Assembly: GCA_028284545.1 (NCBI GenBank)
Contig: JANQRN010000285.1
Span: forward strand, 1-32,389
Source: Rhodothermales bacterium
Lineage (GTDB): Bacteria; Bacteroidota; Rhodothermia; Rhodothermales; JABDKH01
DNA: 32,389 bases
Direction of reading: 5' to 3'
The notes below the pieces were generated by a model, which searched no databases, was not told the origin of the DNA, and saw only the letters and a program-made list of their open reading frames with translations. Below, one piece after another: positions 1-8,336 of the stretch. Made by a program: the position numbers and the translations under genes. The first letter of the stretch is position 1; every line of letters starts with the position of its first letter.

Positions 1-1579
1 ACTCGAGATCATGGGCGGTCTGGAAGTACCTTGCAAAAACATCGGCGTGGTCGGCAATCGGTAGTCGGCCGAATATCGCTCCCCCTCCGTTGTTTACGAC
101 GACGACCACTATAGGCCGGGATGTCTGCGCGACAAGTGCCAAACCGTTGAGGTCGTGCAGTGTTGTCAGGTCTCCGAGCACGGCGAGCGTTGGACGCCGC
201 GAACCAACCGACAACCCGTAGGCCGTGCAGATGAGGCCATCGATCCCACTCGCGCCGCGGTTGGTGGCGATATGAGCTGGGCCCTCACCCCAGGCGTAGT
301 CATTGAAGTCGCGGACTGGGAGCGAGTTGCCAATGAGGAGGCTCCAGTCACCGGGAACCCCGCTCCAGACTGCACCCGCTACCTGCGGTCCTGTTGGTAC
401 GCCAATTGAAGTCACCGAGGTACGCTCCCGAATCGCTTCGCTGCCGCGTCGGCTCAGCGCAACAACCTCCTCCTGCCATCCTGTCCGCAACGAATGTGAC
501 CCGGCGTCAATGCGCTTCCGGGATACCTCATGACTTGCAGCCACCAGAGAGGCGGCGCTGACTTTCACACGGTCGGTGATCAATCCAAACGGATCGTACG
601 CTAACGAGTTGAAAGCCGCGTGCACAACGCGAGCTGGATTTACTGACCGCAACCACTCCCCAATCCGCGTCGAGACCAGGCGTCCACCGATATGCAACAC
701 GGTTTCCGGCCGCGGCATCCTTTCGGGGTCGCGGGAAATAGTTTCGTCGCACAGAGTTATGGGACCAGTAGGGTCATTGCCCCGCGGAACTTGTGACGCA
801 ATGTCCGCGACAATTGCGTAACCGAGTGCTTTCGCGAACGCTGCCGCCGCTTCGGCATCTTCGCGGCGATCAAGCCGCCCGACGACTGCGATGCCACGCG
901 CGGACTGTGTCAGCGCTGAGAGAACGTCGTCCGAAATCGGCTCGACCGGTGCTGCTGGGCGACTCCACATGGCTTGCGCGGCGCGATCGCCAACCGGATC
1001 AAGACCGGAGTCGTCCTGCCCCGTCGCGGGCTCATAGGGCGGCGCAAGCGGTTTTGCGAACTGGCAATTGAGCTGGACAGGCCCGGGGGTCAGGGTGGTT
1101 GCCGCCAGCAGGGCGCTGCGCACCACATCGACCACCGAGGAGATGTTCGAGCTAGTGTCGTCGACGCCGAGGTCAGCGAAGTATCGAACGTACGCGCCAA
1201 AGATCTCAACCTGATTAATCGTCTGGTTCGCCCCAGTACCACGTTTGTCAGCCGGCCTGTCGGCAGAAAGGACGATCAGCGGCTGAGCGTCGGTCGATGC
1301 CTCGACAACGGCAGGATAGAGATTCGCAACGGCCGTTCCCGACGTTGTAATGACGGCCGCCGGCATACCACTACCGCGAGCAAATCCGACGGCGGCAAAG
1401 CCGGCGCCTCGTTCGTCGGTGTGCACGTGCACACTGGCATGACTGTCTCGTGCGATCTGGAGAACCAGGGGCGTAGACCGACTCCCCGGGGCGAGAAAGA
1501 ACGTTGTTACTCCGCCCTCAATCAGCGTGCGGATAATCGCCGAAGCTCGTTGCTGCCCGTTAGTGTGATCGGCTGCCAT
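1..1579 (-). CDS. menD: 2-succinyl-5-enolpyruvyl-6-hydroxy-3-cyclohexene-1-carboxylate synthase (MenD), C-terminus cut by window edge
   Basis: ThDP-dependent enzyme of menaquinone synthesis, which joins isochorismate to the succinic semialdehyde unit derived from 2-oxoglutarate. An open frame of 526 codons runs from an ATG at 1579 off the left edge. Family signatures visible: APGSRSTPL near residues 30-38, DERGAGF with the expected ThDP-activating Glu near 56, SADRP near 105-109, GANQTI near 116-121, and further on GNSLPVRD, NRGASGIDG, GDLTTLHDLNGL and VNNGGGAIF (cofactor and metal region). MenD proteins are usually 550-590 residues, so perhaps 30-60 residues are missing. The start overlaps the end of menF by 20 bases; an ATG two codons upstream (1585) is an alternative. 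The menF-menD order is a common arrangement and suggests co-translation. Identification is firm; only the exact start and the missing end are uncertain. Confidence 0.96.
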   Translation of the reverse strand, partial: MAADHTNGQQRASAIIRTLIEGGVTTFFLAPGSRSTPLVLQIARDSHASVHVHTDERGAGFAAVGFARGSGMPAAVITTSGTAVANLYPAVVEASTDAQPLIVLSADRPADKRGTGANQTINQVEIFGAYVRYFADLGVDDTSSNISSVVDVVRSALLAATTLTPGPVQLNCQFAKPLAPPYEPATGQDDSGLDPVGDRAAQAMWSRPAAPVEPISDDVLSALTQSARGIAVVGRLDRREDAEAAAAFAKALGYAIVADIASQVPRGNDPTGPITLCDETISRDPERMPRPETVLHIGGRLVSTRIGEWLRSVNPARVVHAAFNSLAYDPFGLITDRVKVSAASLVAASHEVSRKRIDAGSHSLRTGWQEEVVALSRRGSEAIRERTSVTSIGVPTGPQVAGAVWSGVPGDWSLLIGNSLPVRDFNDYAWGEGPAHIATNRGASGIDGLICTAYGLSVGSRRPTLAVLGDLTTLHDLNGLALVAQTSRPIVVVVVNNGGGAIFGRLPIADHADVFARYFQTAHDLE

Positions 1580-3002
1580 CGGCATCAAACACGCTGACAA
1601 AGTCGGCGAGCTTGTCTTCGATCTCTGCCCACTCGCTCGCGGCGGTTGACCCACCGACGATGCCCGCGCCGGAGTACAGACTGACCTGTTTGCCCTCCAC
1701 CAATCCGGATCGAATTGCGACGGCGAATTCCGCTGCGTCTCGGCTGATCCACCCGACGGGCGCGGCGTACCATCCACGATCAAATCCTTCGAGCTGTGAG
1801 ATCGCGCGCATGGCGTCCGGCGTTGGGTAGCCGCCGACGGCAGGCGTCGGATGAAGGCCAAGGAGCAAATCTGCTGCAGACACATCCGCTGCCGCTATCC
1901 CCTCGACGCGAGAAACGAGGTGGCGCCCGCGCCGAAGACGCATCTCGCTGGCGCTAGCGTCCACGTGCAACTCTGCGCACAGGGCACTCAGCGTCTCTTT
2001 GATGCTCTGCCGCACGTAGACGTGTTCGCGCTGGTCCTTCTCGGACATCAAAAGCTCCTTGCAAAGCTCCTCGTCAGCCCCTTCGGTCTCCCCGCGACGG
2101 CGTGTGCCGGCAACTGCTTCCGACCAAACGCGACGGTCCTGCAGCTTGAACAAACGCTCGGGAGACGCGCCCACAAAGGCACGCGACTGGGTCGGCGCGA
2201 ACATGAAATGATAGCAGTTCGTCGTGCTTGACGCGAGCTGCTGCATGAGACCCGTAGGTGACACGGGCTGTTCGAATCCCAATATCGCGCGTCGCGCGAG
2301 GACCACTTTCCCGAGCCGCGAGGTGGAAAACCGCTCCAGTGCCCAGGTGATGTTTTCACTCCAGCCGTCGAGATCCGGCTGGTTGTCTCTGAAGACGGGC
2401 GCCCGAATGCTACCTGGACTCTCGGATTCAAAGGTGGTTTCGCGAACGGCTCGGTCGATCATGTCAGGGCGCTCCCAGTCAACCGGGCCAAGATTCATTA
2501 CGACGACCGGTCCTTCGTCGCCCAATCGAATCTCGAACCGCGGCAAGACAAAGTCGAAGCGACCAAACGGCGCCCATTCTGGGGCCATCTCCATTTCCAT
2601 GTCAAAACGAAGCCCCCCGTAGTACCGAGTGTCTCGGGGTGCCTCGGCGAGACGTCGGATCAGCGAATTGCCGCCGGGCACCGACCCGCCATCCGCGATT
2701 TGATCTGCGACACCCACTCCCGCAGTAATCTCGCTTTCCGTTCCGGGCGATGGCCGGCTCGACCAAAAAACCCGCCGTTGCGATGCATTTGCGGCTAGCC
2801 ACGACAGCGCGAAGTTCGCGTTCGCTGCGCGATTCCCGTTTAGGCCGACGTCAAGCGGTACCGAGACGTGGACAAACCCGGGCTGCGCCGATTGAAGCAG
2901 CCGGTGGGCCCTCGACGACAGCGTGTTCGCCACGAGCGCAAGCGGCGTTGGAGTGGTAAGACAATCCTGCACCCGATCATCGTTTGACGCAGCCCTTTTC
3001 AC
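1560..3002 (-). CDS. menF: Isochorismate synthase (MenF/EntC/DhbC family)
   Basis: Converts chorismate to isochorismate, the committed step to menaquinone and the substrate of the MenD encoded immediately downstream. The 480-residue protein has the chorismate-binding fold in its C-terminal two thirds: ARRAILGF, the segment FVGASPERLF, EAVAGTRRRGETE, HPTPAVGGYPT and the C-terminal GAGIVGGSTAASEWAEIEDK block typical of the family. The first 150 residues are poorly conserved, as usual. The start is GTG at 3002, one base after the TGA of the histidine phosphatase gene, so the two are probably translationally coupled. The tail overlaps menD by 20 bases. An isochorismate synthase serving a siderophore is possible from sequence alone, but the menD partner argues for menaquinone. 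Confidence 0.94.
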   Translation of the reverse strand: MKRAASNDDRVQDCLTTPTPLALVANTLSSRAHRLLQSAQPGFVHVSVPLDVGLNGNRAANANFALSWLAANASQRRVFWSSRPSPGTESEITAGVGVADQIADGGSVPGGNSLIRRLAEAPRDTRYYGGLRFDMEMEMAPEWAPFGRFDFVLPRFEIRLGDEGPVVVMNLGPVDWERPDMIDRAVRETTFESESPGSIRAPVFRDNQPDLDGWSENITWALERFSTSRLGKVVLARRAILGFEQPVSPTGLMQQLASSTTNCYHFMFAPTQSRAFVGASPERLFKLQDRRVWSEAVAGTRRRGETEGADEELCKELLMSEKDQREHVYVRQSIKETLSALCAELHVDASASEMRLRRGRHLVSRVEGIAAADVSAADLLLGLHPTPAVGGYPTPDAMRAISQLEGFDRGWYAAPVGWISRDAAEFAVAIRSGLVEGKQVSLYSGAGIVGGSTAASEWAEIEDKLADFVSVFDADGSRSH

Positions 3003-3003
3003 C

Positions 3004-3642
3004 TCACGCCACCTCCTCCAGGTGCTCGTCGCTCGCGAGCATTTGCGGTTCGAACCGTCCCTCTACATGCCGAAGGTGCGTGATGGCCGTGTTGCGATGC
3101 AGCAGGTCCTCCATATTCTCAAGCCGGTAGTCGTCCAGAATCGAGGCCAGCAAGATGCGAAGCCAGCGGCCGTGAGTCACGACGAGGACCCTTCCACCCC
3201 GATTTTGCTCGACTATGCGCTCAACCGCTCGAACAGCTCGGCTCTTGACATCGACCAACGACTCACCGCCATCGATTTGGTCGGTGAATACCCCTTGAGA
3301 CCAGCGGCCATATAGCCACTCGAAGAAGGCGGCATTCTCTCCATCATAATTCTGGCCCTCCAGGTGCCCGAAGGACATCTCCATCAAATCTGGATCAAAT
3401 TCGACCGGGACTTCCGGGTGGAAAGCACTTATGGCCTCTGCAGTTTGGCGGGCGCGCAGAAGGGTACTGACATAAATGCGACCCGGAGACAGGTCTGCCA
3501 ATCGCCGCGCCACGGATGCGGCCTGCTGGCGGCCCTTTTCGTTCAGCGGACAATCGATGAGCTGACCCTGAATGACCTTCAGGACGTTCTCACGCGTCTC
3601 GCCGTGCCGGACGAAGAATAGCTGGGTCTCGAGGTCGCTCAG
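3004..3642 (-). CDS. Histidine phosphatase (phosphoglycerate mutase-like) with no ordinary start codon
   Basis: Member of the branch-1 histidine phosphatase superfamily; the substrate is unknown (alpha-ribazole phosphatase/CobC-like or broad phosphatase are both possible). The catalytic RHGET motif sits at 12-16 and the second catalytic His in VVTHGRW near 157 if translation begins at CTG 3642, giving 212 residues, the normal family length. The reading frame opens only after a TAG just downstream of the YbbR-like gene, and between that stop and RHG I find no in-frame ATG, GTG or TTG. The first standard start is GTG at 3513, which would remove the catalytic RHG and leave 169 residues. CTG 3642 or an ATC codon further upstream is therefore my best guess for the start. 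It is followed after one base by menF. Function as a phosphatase is well supported; the start is unusual. Confidence 0.85.
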   Translation of the reverse strand: MSDLETQLFFVRHGETRENVLKVIQGQLIDCPLNEKGRQQAASVARRLADLSPGRIYVSTLLRARQTAEAISAFHPEVPVEFDPDLMEMSFGHLEGQNYDGENAAFFEWLYGRWSQGVFTDQIDGGESLVDVKSRAVRAVERIVEQNRGGRVLVVTHGRWLRILLASILDDYRLENMEDLLHRNTAITHLRHVEGRFEPQMLASDEHLEEVA

Positions 3643-3756
3643 TGCTCTGCGGCGTGTATCCGCGGTAGGTTCTGGGATGTTTTTCTTACGAGATGCCGAT
3701 CTGTCGCAGGGGCCTGAGATACGACTGGTCCAGCGCGGGGTTTCCCTCTACTGGCG

Positions 3757-4761
3757 TCACTGGTCGATGAGAATATTGAAGTACCTGACCATCGGCGGGT
3801 CGACGGTATACGACTTAATATTCAGGTTCGCCGGGATATTTAGAATCGGCGTCACGCGACCGGTAGTGTCGCCCCGGACGAGGTCATACGGAACGGTCGC
3901 ATAGAACTCGGCCGAATTCATCGCATTCTGATAGTATTCGACCGGCAATCGAAATGATACCGCCACGCGAGCGGGCTCCAGAGTAGCGACAGGCTGGTTC
4001 ACCGGCGCCCCCGTCAAGCGGATGTCGACGTGCCGAACTCCCTGGGTAAACTCCGATGCAATGGCGCGAAGGCGCGTGGTGGGACGCGCAAGACGAACGA
4101 GACCGTCTAGCGAATCGGCGAGCTCGACGCGCATATCCAGGGAATCCGTTAACGACGGAACACTTACCAGCCTTGTCGGCCAGCTCTGAATCCTGTCGAT
4201 TACCGACTGTGCGCCGGAGATCACAACTGAGTCGGGTGAGATATAAGGCTCGACTATGAAGGCGTGCGTGGCCGGGACCTTAAGCGCCGCGCGCAGAACG
4301 ATTGGCACTCGCGTCGACACACGTTCTTCCCTGACTGGGGTGTACCTCCGAGGAACGGCCGCATCGACGCGTATGTCGCCGGGAAACGTGACTCCACCTA
4401 TCTCGAAGTCCACCTCCTGAAGCGCAGCGTCGATCTCAACGACGGGTCGGTTGTAGTAGACCGGCAGAATCGAAATCGCCTCGCCTGAGACGATGTACTC
4501 GACTGAGTCAGGTGCGGGTATCGACAGCGACTGATTTGCCGGAAGGTTCACGACACGCGTCGGAAGCCTTAGCGTTACCGAGGTCGGCCGACGTAGAGAA
4601 AATGCAAGCCAAAGGAGTGCCGACAGCACAAGGCACGTGGCAATGATCCATCCGCGCCCTCCAGCATGTCCGTAGTCTTCGAAATCGGGTTTGCGCTTCT
4701 TTGCCTTTGCGGGCGCTTGTCCCGGCTTCGAGTGCTTCGCCTGTAATTCGGAGTCAGCCAT
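3757..4761 (-). CDS. YbbR-like (CdaR-type) membrane-anchored protein
   Basis: 334 residues: a basic cytoplasmic N-terminus (lysine-rich, residues 9-24), one transmembrane helix near 37-56, then an extracytoplasmic beta-rich region with repeated segments such as LRLPTRVVNLP and VSFRLPVEYY that resemble YbbR domains. In Firmicutes YbbR/CdaR regulates the diadenylate cyclase CdaA, while Bacteroidota carry YbbR-like proteins of unknown role. No cyclase gene is next to it here. The ATG overlaps the TAA of the upstream BMC shell gene by one base (TAATG), indicating coupled translation. A 114-base spacer separates it from the phosphatase gene. The YbbR assignment rests on overall architecture and is moderate; the single-pass topology is clear. 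Confidence 0.7.
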   Translation of the reverse strand: MADSELQAKHSKPGQAPAKAKKRKPDFEDYGHAGGRGWIIATCLVLSALLWLAFSLRRPTSVTLRLPTRVVNLPANQSLSIPAPDSVEYIVSGEAISILPVYYNRPVVEIDAALQEVDFEIGGVTFPGDIRVDAAVPRRYTPVREERVSTRVPIVLRAALKVPATHAFIVEPYISPDSVVISGAQSVIDRIQSWPTRLVSVPSLTDSLDMRVELADSLDGLVRLARPTTRLRAIASEFTQGVRHVDIRLTGAPVNQPVATLEPARVAVSFRLPVEYYQNAMNSAEFYATVPYDLVRGDTTGRVTPILNIPANLNIKSYTVDPPMVRYFNILIDQ

Positions 4762-5192
4762 TACTGGATGCTACGGAAAGCGGCCAGCAACTGTTCTTTC
4801 GTAGCAGAGGCCACTGCTCTACCGACTATCGGGAAGTCCGGCGTGCTACGCGCCAGGGCGCGCAACTCGAGGACGGTCATATCTGCGGGGTCCTTCGCTC
4901 GCCGCCCACCAGGCGACTGGAGGATGGCAACTACATCTGTGGAAGGCCTGGGGATAACATGCCGGGCGACGAACTCCCCAACACGATTTGCAGCAACCTC
5001 GCCGGCATCGACAGCGCTCTGCACCGCGGCGACCTGCCCTTCGACACGAACCGTAGCGAGGCCGGCGTCTGCGAGCTCAATCCCCAGAACGCGGACTTCC
5101 GCCGCCTTGACCATCGCGTCGGCAGCTTCCAGGGCAGCAACGAGACCACGGGTCTCGATCATACCCAGCGCAGGCCCACTGAAGGCGGTCAT
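4761..5192 (-). CDS. BMC-domain shell protein with C-terminal helical extension
   Basis: 143-residue protein whose residues 7-93 form one BMC domain ([22 protein letters not shown] at the start, then [14 protein letters not shown] and HVIPRP). It would form hexameric tiles of a bacterial microcompartment shell. The pore-loop region reads ADAGLATV instead of the KIGxG seen in its neighbour, so the pore chemistry should differ. Beyond the BMC domain comes a basic GGRRAK linker and a 38-residue segment (105-142, starting [10 protein letters not shown] and ending LLAAFRSIQ) that looks like a small helix-loop-helix of SAP/Rho-N type. That last assignment is inference only. The start overlaps the stop of the preceding shell gene (TGATG), and its stop overlaps the YbbR-like start. 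Confidence 0.9.
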   Translation of the reverse strand: MTAFSGPALGMIETRGLVAALEAADAMVKAAEVRVLGIELADAGLATVRVEGQVAAVQSAVDAGEVAANRVGEFVARHVIPRPSTDVVAILQSPGGRRAKDPADMTVLELRALARSTPDFPIVGRAVASATKEQLLAAFRSIQ

Positions 5193-5479
5193 CAGTCGAT
5201 GCCGGGAAGGATCGCTTCGACCTCGGAATGCGGCCGCGGTATGACGTGGACCGAGACCAGTTCTCCGACCCGTTCGGCAGCGGCTGCCCCTGCGTCCGTG
5301 GCGGCCTTGACCGCACCAACATCACCCCGCACAAGAATGGTGACGTATCCGCCGCCAATTTTCTCTTTGCCAACAAGCTGAACACGTGCAGCTTTCACCA
5401 TGGCGTCGGCAGCTTCAATAGCGCCGACGAGACCCTTCGTTTCCACTAAGCCTAGCGCGATGCCGTAGTCGTCTGCCAT
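5192..5479 (-). CDS. BMC-H microcompartment shell protein (PduA/EutM/CcmK-like)
   Basis: 95 residues, exactly the size of a single-domain BMC-H hexamer protein. It has [18 protein letters not shown] at the N-terminus, the pore-lining KIGGG at 40-44 followed by [16 protein letters not shown], and [11 protein letters not shown] near the C-terminus, all close to the PduA/EutM consensus. It is the first gene of a minus-strand unit, 37 bases downstream of a strong sigma70-like -10 box. No pentameric vertex protein (EutN/CcmL type), no BMC-T protein and no recognisable encapsulated enzyme lies in this window. These shell proteins may therefore act with genes elsewhere or form a non-polyhedral assembly. 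Confidence 0.96.
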   Translation of the reverse strand: MADDYGIALGLVETKGLVGAIEAADAMVKAARVQLVGKEKIGGGYVTILVRGDVGAVKAATDAGAAAAERVGELVSVHVIPRPHSEVEAILPGID

Positions 5480-5516
5480 GGTCAGTAACTGCCGTCGTGA
5501 GTGGGTACAATTTTCG

Positions 5517-5546
5517 AATATAGACGCCCCAGATCCTGATTGTCAA
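5517..5546 (-). promoter_or_regulatory. Sigma70-type promoter for the BMC-YbbR-menFD unit
   Basis: Read on the minus strand there is a TTGACA -35 box (5546-5541), an 18-base spacer and a TATATT -10 box (5522-5517). This is one mismatch from the canonical hexamers. The -10 box is 37 bases upstream of the first shell gene. The -35 box overlaps the TGA stop of the upstream flippase gene, so the shell-menaquinone unit can be transcribed independently of the glycan cluster. Prediction from sequence only; if the host belongs to Bacteroidota proper its major sigma factor prefers a different consensus. Confidence 0.7.
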
Positions 5547-7039
5547 CCAGACCGAACGGACCTGACGAACCCCAACATACGCCGAAAAGCGTCGCGTAAC
5601 TCTCCTGCCCGGTAAACTCTGGCGACGACGATGAGGGGCATGTACATCAGCACAGCGGCAACCCGCAATACAAATCGGGCGGTCGGGTCTTGCGTGGCGT
5701 TATCGGCCCCGTAGTAAAGCAGGCAAACGACGACGATAACAACGATCGAGTCCTTCCAGGCGTAGCCTACGTCATACTCGCGACGACTCAGGAATGCCGT
5801 TACCATGGCAAGGAGGAAATACGACAGTACGGTTGCGACGGCGGCACCGTAGATGCCAATTTGTGGAATGAGCACGAGGTTCATCGCCACGTTAGCCGCC
5901 GCCGCGAAAACAACTGCGGAGGCGATCAGATGCGTGCGACCTGAGGCGAGCAGCGTATTCGAGAAGACTACAAAATGACCGTAGAAGAGGTAACCCAGAC
6001 TGAGCGGCAAAACCAGTGGAGCGGCGGTAGGGTAACCGGTGTCAGCTGTCAGAAGCGCGGTGATCTCGTAGGCGAACAGGGACAGCGCGAGCACGGCCCA
6101 ACCGGCCCACACCGTGAAGTGTCGAAAGGCGCGACGATGCAGTGACACGTCGATTTCGGATCCCGTAAGCGCCTTGACACCCACAACCCCGAACGCCATC
6201 GAGACACTCTGCACAAACAGCATGTTGAGCAAGCCACTCAACCGCGAACCCCAGTAGTACACGCCCACAACTTCTGCCCCTCTGAAGTAGTCCAGTATGT
6301 AGCGGTCTCCGGCATGAAGGATCGGCATCGCGAGACCGCCGAGTGCGAGGGGCGCACCGTACCTCAGCATTCGTTTCACCGCCGACCACGAAACAGAAAG
6401 ATCCAGTCGGCTGGCCATCCCGACGACGAGTGTCACGACCGCCACAGCGGATGACAGCACGAAGGCGTAGACGACCCCGCGCAGACCCAGCCCCCGAACG
6501 GCGAGAAAGTAGAACACACCGGCGATCAGGAATGCAATCTCACTAAGCCGGGCCACGACAAACAGCGCCGCTCGCTCGCGAAGTCGGATAAAGCCGTAGG
6601 GCACTGCGAGCATAGTCTGTAGCGCGACGTAGAGTCCGTACACGCGCACAATCCCGGCATGCCCGATGTCGTCGAGTAGCCACTTGGCGATCGGCGCAGC
6701 AAGCAACCAGAAGAGACCGAACATCGCGAGGCCGGATACGGCCGTCCCGACCAGGGCGGTGCCCGGTGCTCGGGCGGCATCCGGGTCCCCGGGATCGGAG
6801 CTGAGGCGGATCATTGCCGACGTCAATCCGAGTCCGGCCGTCAGGATACACAGTTGCCCGGTTATTTCGAGGAGACCCAACTGCCCGTAAGCAGCCCGCG
6901 GCAAGAGCGTGGTGTTCAAGTACAACGGGGCCAGCAGGAGCCCGCTCGCCTTGATCACGGCGTTCCCGACGGCGTAGACTGCACTTTGCGTCGCGAGGCG
7001 CCGCGCGCCACTATCTCTTCGCTCCACGCTACTGGTCAT
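5543..7039 (-). CDS. Polysaccharide flippase (Wzx/oligosaccharide flippase, MATE-like MOP superfamily)
   Basis: 498-residue polytopic membrane protein with roughly 12-14 hydrophobic helices spread along its whole length. The N-terminal block (VYAVGNAVIKASGLLLAPLY, residues about 20-39) is typical of O-antigen/capsule flippases, as is the long C-terminal run of helices. It would move undecaprenyl-linked oligosaccharide units across the inner membrane. Its start overlaps the end of the deacetylase gene by 11 bases, placing it last in the glycan operon. The specific substrate cannot be read from the sequence. Confidence 0.9.
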   Translation of the reverse strand: MTSSVERRDSGARRLATQSAVYAVGNAVIKASGLLLAPLYLNTTLLPRAAYGQLGLLEITGQLCILTAGLGLTSAMIRLSSDPGDPDAARAPGTALVGTAVSGLAMFGLFWLLAAPIAKWLLDDIGHAGIVRVYGLYVALQTMLAVPYGFIRLRERAALFVVARLSEIAFLIAGVFYFLAVRGLGLRGVVYAFVLSSAVAVVTLVVGMASRLDLSVSWSAVKRMLRYGAPLALGGLAMPILHAGDRYILDYFRGAEVVGVYYWGSRLSGLLNMLFVQSVSMAFGVVGVKALTGSEIDVSLHRRAFRHFTVWAGWAVLALSLFAYEITALLTADTGYPTAAPLVLPLSLGYLFYGHFVVFSNTLLASGRTHLIASAVVFAAAANVAMNLVLIPQIGIYGAAVATVLSYFLLAMVTAFLSRREYDVGYAWKDSIVVIVVVCLLYYGADNATQDPTARFVLRVAAVLMYMPLIVVARVYRAGELRDAFRRMLGFVRSVRSG

Positions 7040-8336
7040 CTAGCAACCCACCGGTCGACTCGCGAGGACCGTACGCCGCCACGATCTCTCTGGGTGCGAG
7101 ACCCGACCAGCCATTGTCTCGAAGGTACAGGAGCAAATCACGGTATAACTTGACCCATGGAGTGAAAACGCCAGGGGCAAGATATTCGTTGTGAAAGAGG
7201 ATGCCGATAACCCGGTCTGTGCGGTGCCTCTCCAGAAGATCGACTATGCTGCGCCAGGCTGTACCGGCGCTCTCCCGTCGATAGTACAGGAACGTTGTAT
7301 CCATAATGGTAAGCGGGACTTCAACGAACTCGTACGGCCGGCGTTCGACGTGATGGTACGGCTGAAACGGCAGACCATAGCTGTGACGAAACCCGGGAGC
7401 CTCTGCGAATCCAGCACTTGCATCGAGTTGTACGCCGGCACCCTCGAGGGCATCAAATGAAGCCGGCAGCCGGTACTTTAGAAAGTGGAATCGGTTCGAG
7501 ATCACCGTTGACGGAAGCTTATCGAGTTCTTCCTCGACAGACGCACCGGTGGCACTCTTGTGGAGCCCGATAGCGTGACCGCGGCCTGCGGCATCCTCGA
7601 TGAGCGTGCGGGCGCCGGTGGCGCCGACGTCGTAGTCAGCGTGCGGTACGTCGTTCTCGGCGTGCTGCTCTGTCAACCAGAAATACGTCGCCCGTAAATC
7701 CGCCGCCTCCTCCCATCGCATGATTCGATCCAGGTCAGCTTTGTCGTTTCGCCGCAGCAACGCGCTGAACAGCATCCGCACGAGTGCTCCCGGATCACGC
7801 CGTTTGATGGCAAACCGCGCCTGCGTGTAGGTACTCGAGCGCAGGCTATCGATGTCATGACTCAGGAAAACGCGGGACGCTTTCGGCGGATTCGGCGACA
7901 GGCCGTCGATCCCGATTCGTTCGAGGATATTGGAATAGTACCCCGACACAACGTCATCTGAAACGAAGTCGAAACGCCGCTGCACGCTCGCGTTAAACGG
8001 GAACCGGCCGTGAGAGTCGACTGACACGGGCCTCTGATCGGCACCCTCCCACTCCTGCGCACCCGAGAGGAGATAAAATGCGGTGCTCAGATAGTCGATG
8101 GTGCCGTCGGAATTGCGAACGAGCGGCTCATCGCGAAAATACTGAGCGTGTGCGCGTATGCCGGCTTCATAGCGCCGGCCAAACTCTGGACTCACCCGAA
8201 GTCCCGTAGGGCCGATCGTAAAGTGTGGGCGGTCAGAGGAGAGCTCGTAGAAATGTCCGTGGTGACGACCGAGTGCGTTCAGCGTGTACAGGTACTCCCG
8301 TACCAGTTGACCCGAGATGGCTACCCTGACGTTCAC
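7029..8336 (-). CDS. Polysaccharide deacetylase-like (NodB-fold) protein
   Basis: 435 residues. The first ~150 form an N-terminal domain of unknown role. The NodB-like domain begins at VFLSHDID (156-163), where the Asp-Asp motif supplies metal binding and catalysis. GHAIGLHKS (253-261) probably provides the metal-binding histidines in place of the classical HSxxH, and ILFHNEY near the C-terminus supplies a later conserved His. The expected job is removal of N- or O-acetyl groups from a surface glycan or its precursor. The start is GTG at 8336 in a GTGA overlap of 4 bases with the sulfotransferase stop; its end overlaps the flippase start. It is longer than simple NodB enzymes, so another glycan-modifying role remains possible. 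Confidence 0.82.
   Translation of the reverse strand: MNVRVAISGQLVREYLYTLNALGRHHGHFYELSSDRPHFTIGPTGLRVSPEFGRRYEAGIRAHAQYFRDEPLVRNSDGTIDYLSTAFYLLSGAQEWEGADQRPVSVDSHGRFPFNASVQRRFDFVSDDVVSGYYSNILERIGIDGLSPNPPKASRVFLSHDIDSLRSSTYTQARFAIKRRDPGALVRMLFSALLRRNDKADLDRIMRWEEAADLRATYFWLTEQHAENDVPHADYDVGATGARTLIEDAAGRGHAIGLHKSATGASVEEELDKLPSTVISNRFHFLKYRLPASFDALEGAGVQLDASAGFAEAPGFRHSYGLPFQPYHHVERRPYEFVEVPLTIMDTTFLYYRRESAGTAWRSIVDLLERHRTDRVIGILFHNEYLAPGVFTPWVKLYRDLLLYLRDNGWSGLAPREIVAAYGPRESTGGLLDDQ

Noticed and set aside
974-1597. 207-codon plus-strand open frame
   Set aside because: Antisense to menD, whose frame is full of conserved motifs; the translation is Arg-rich and featureless.
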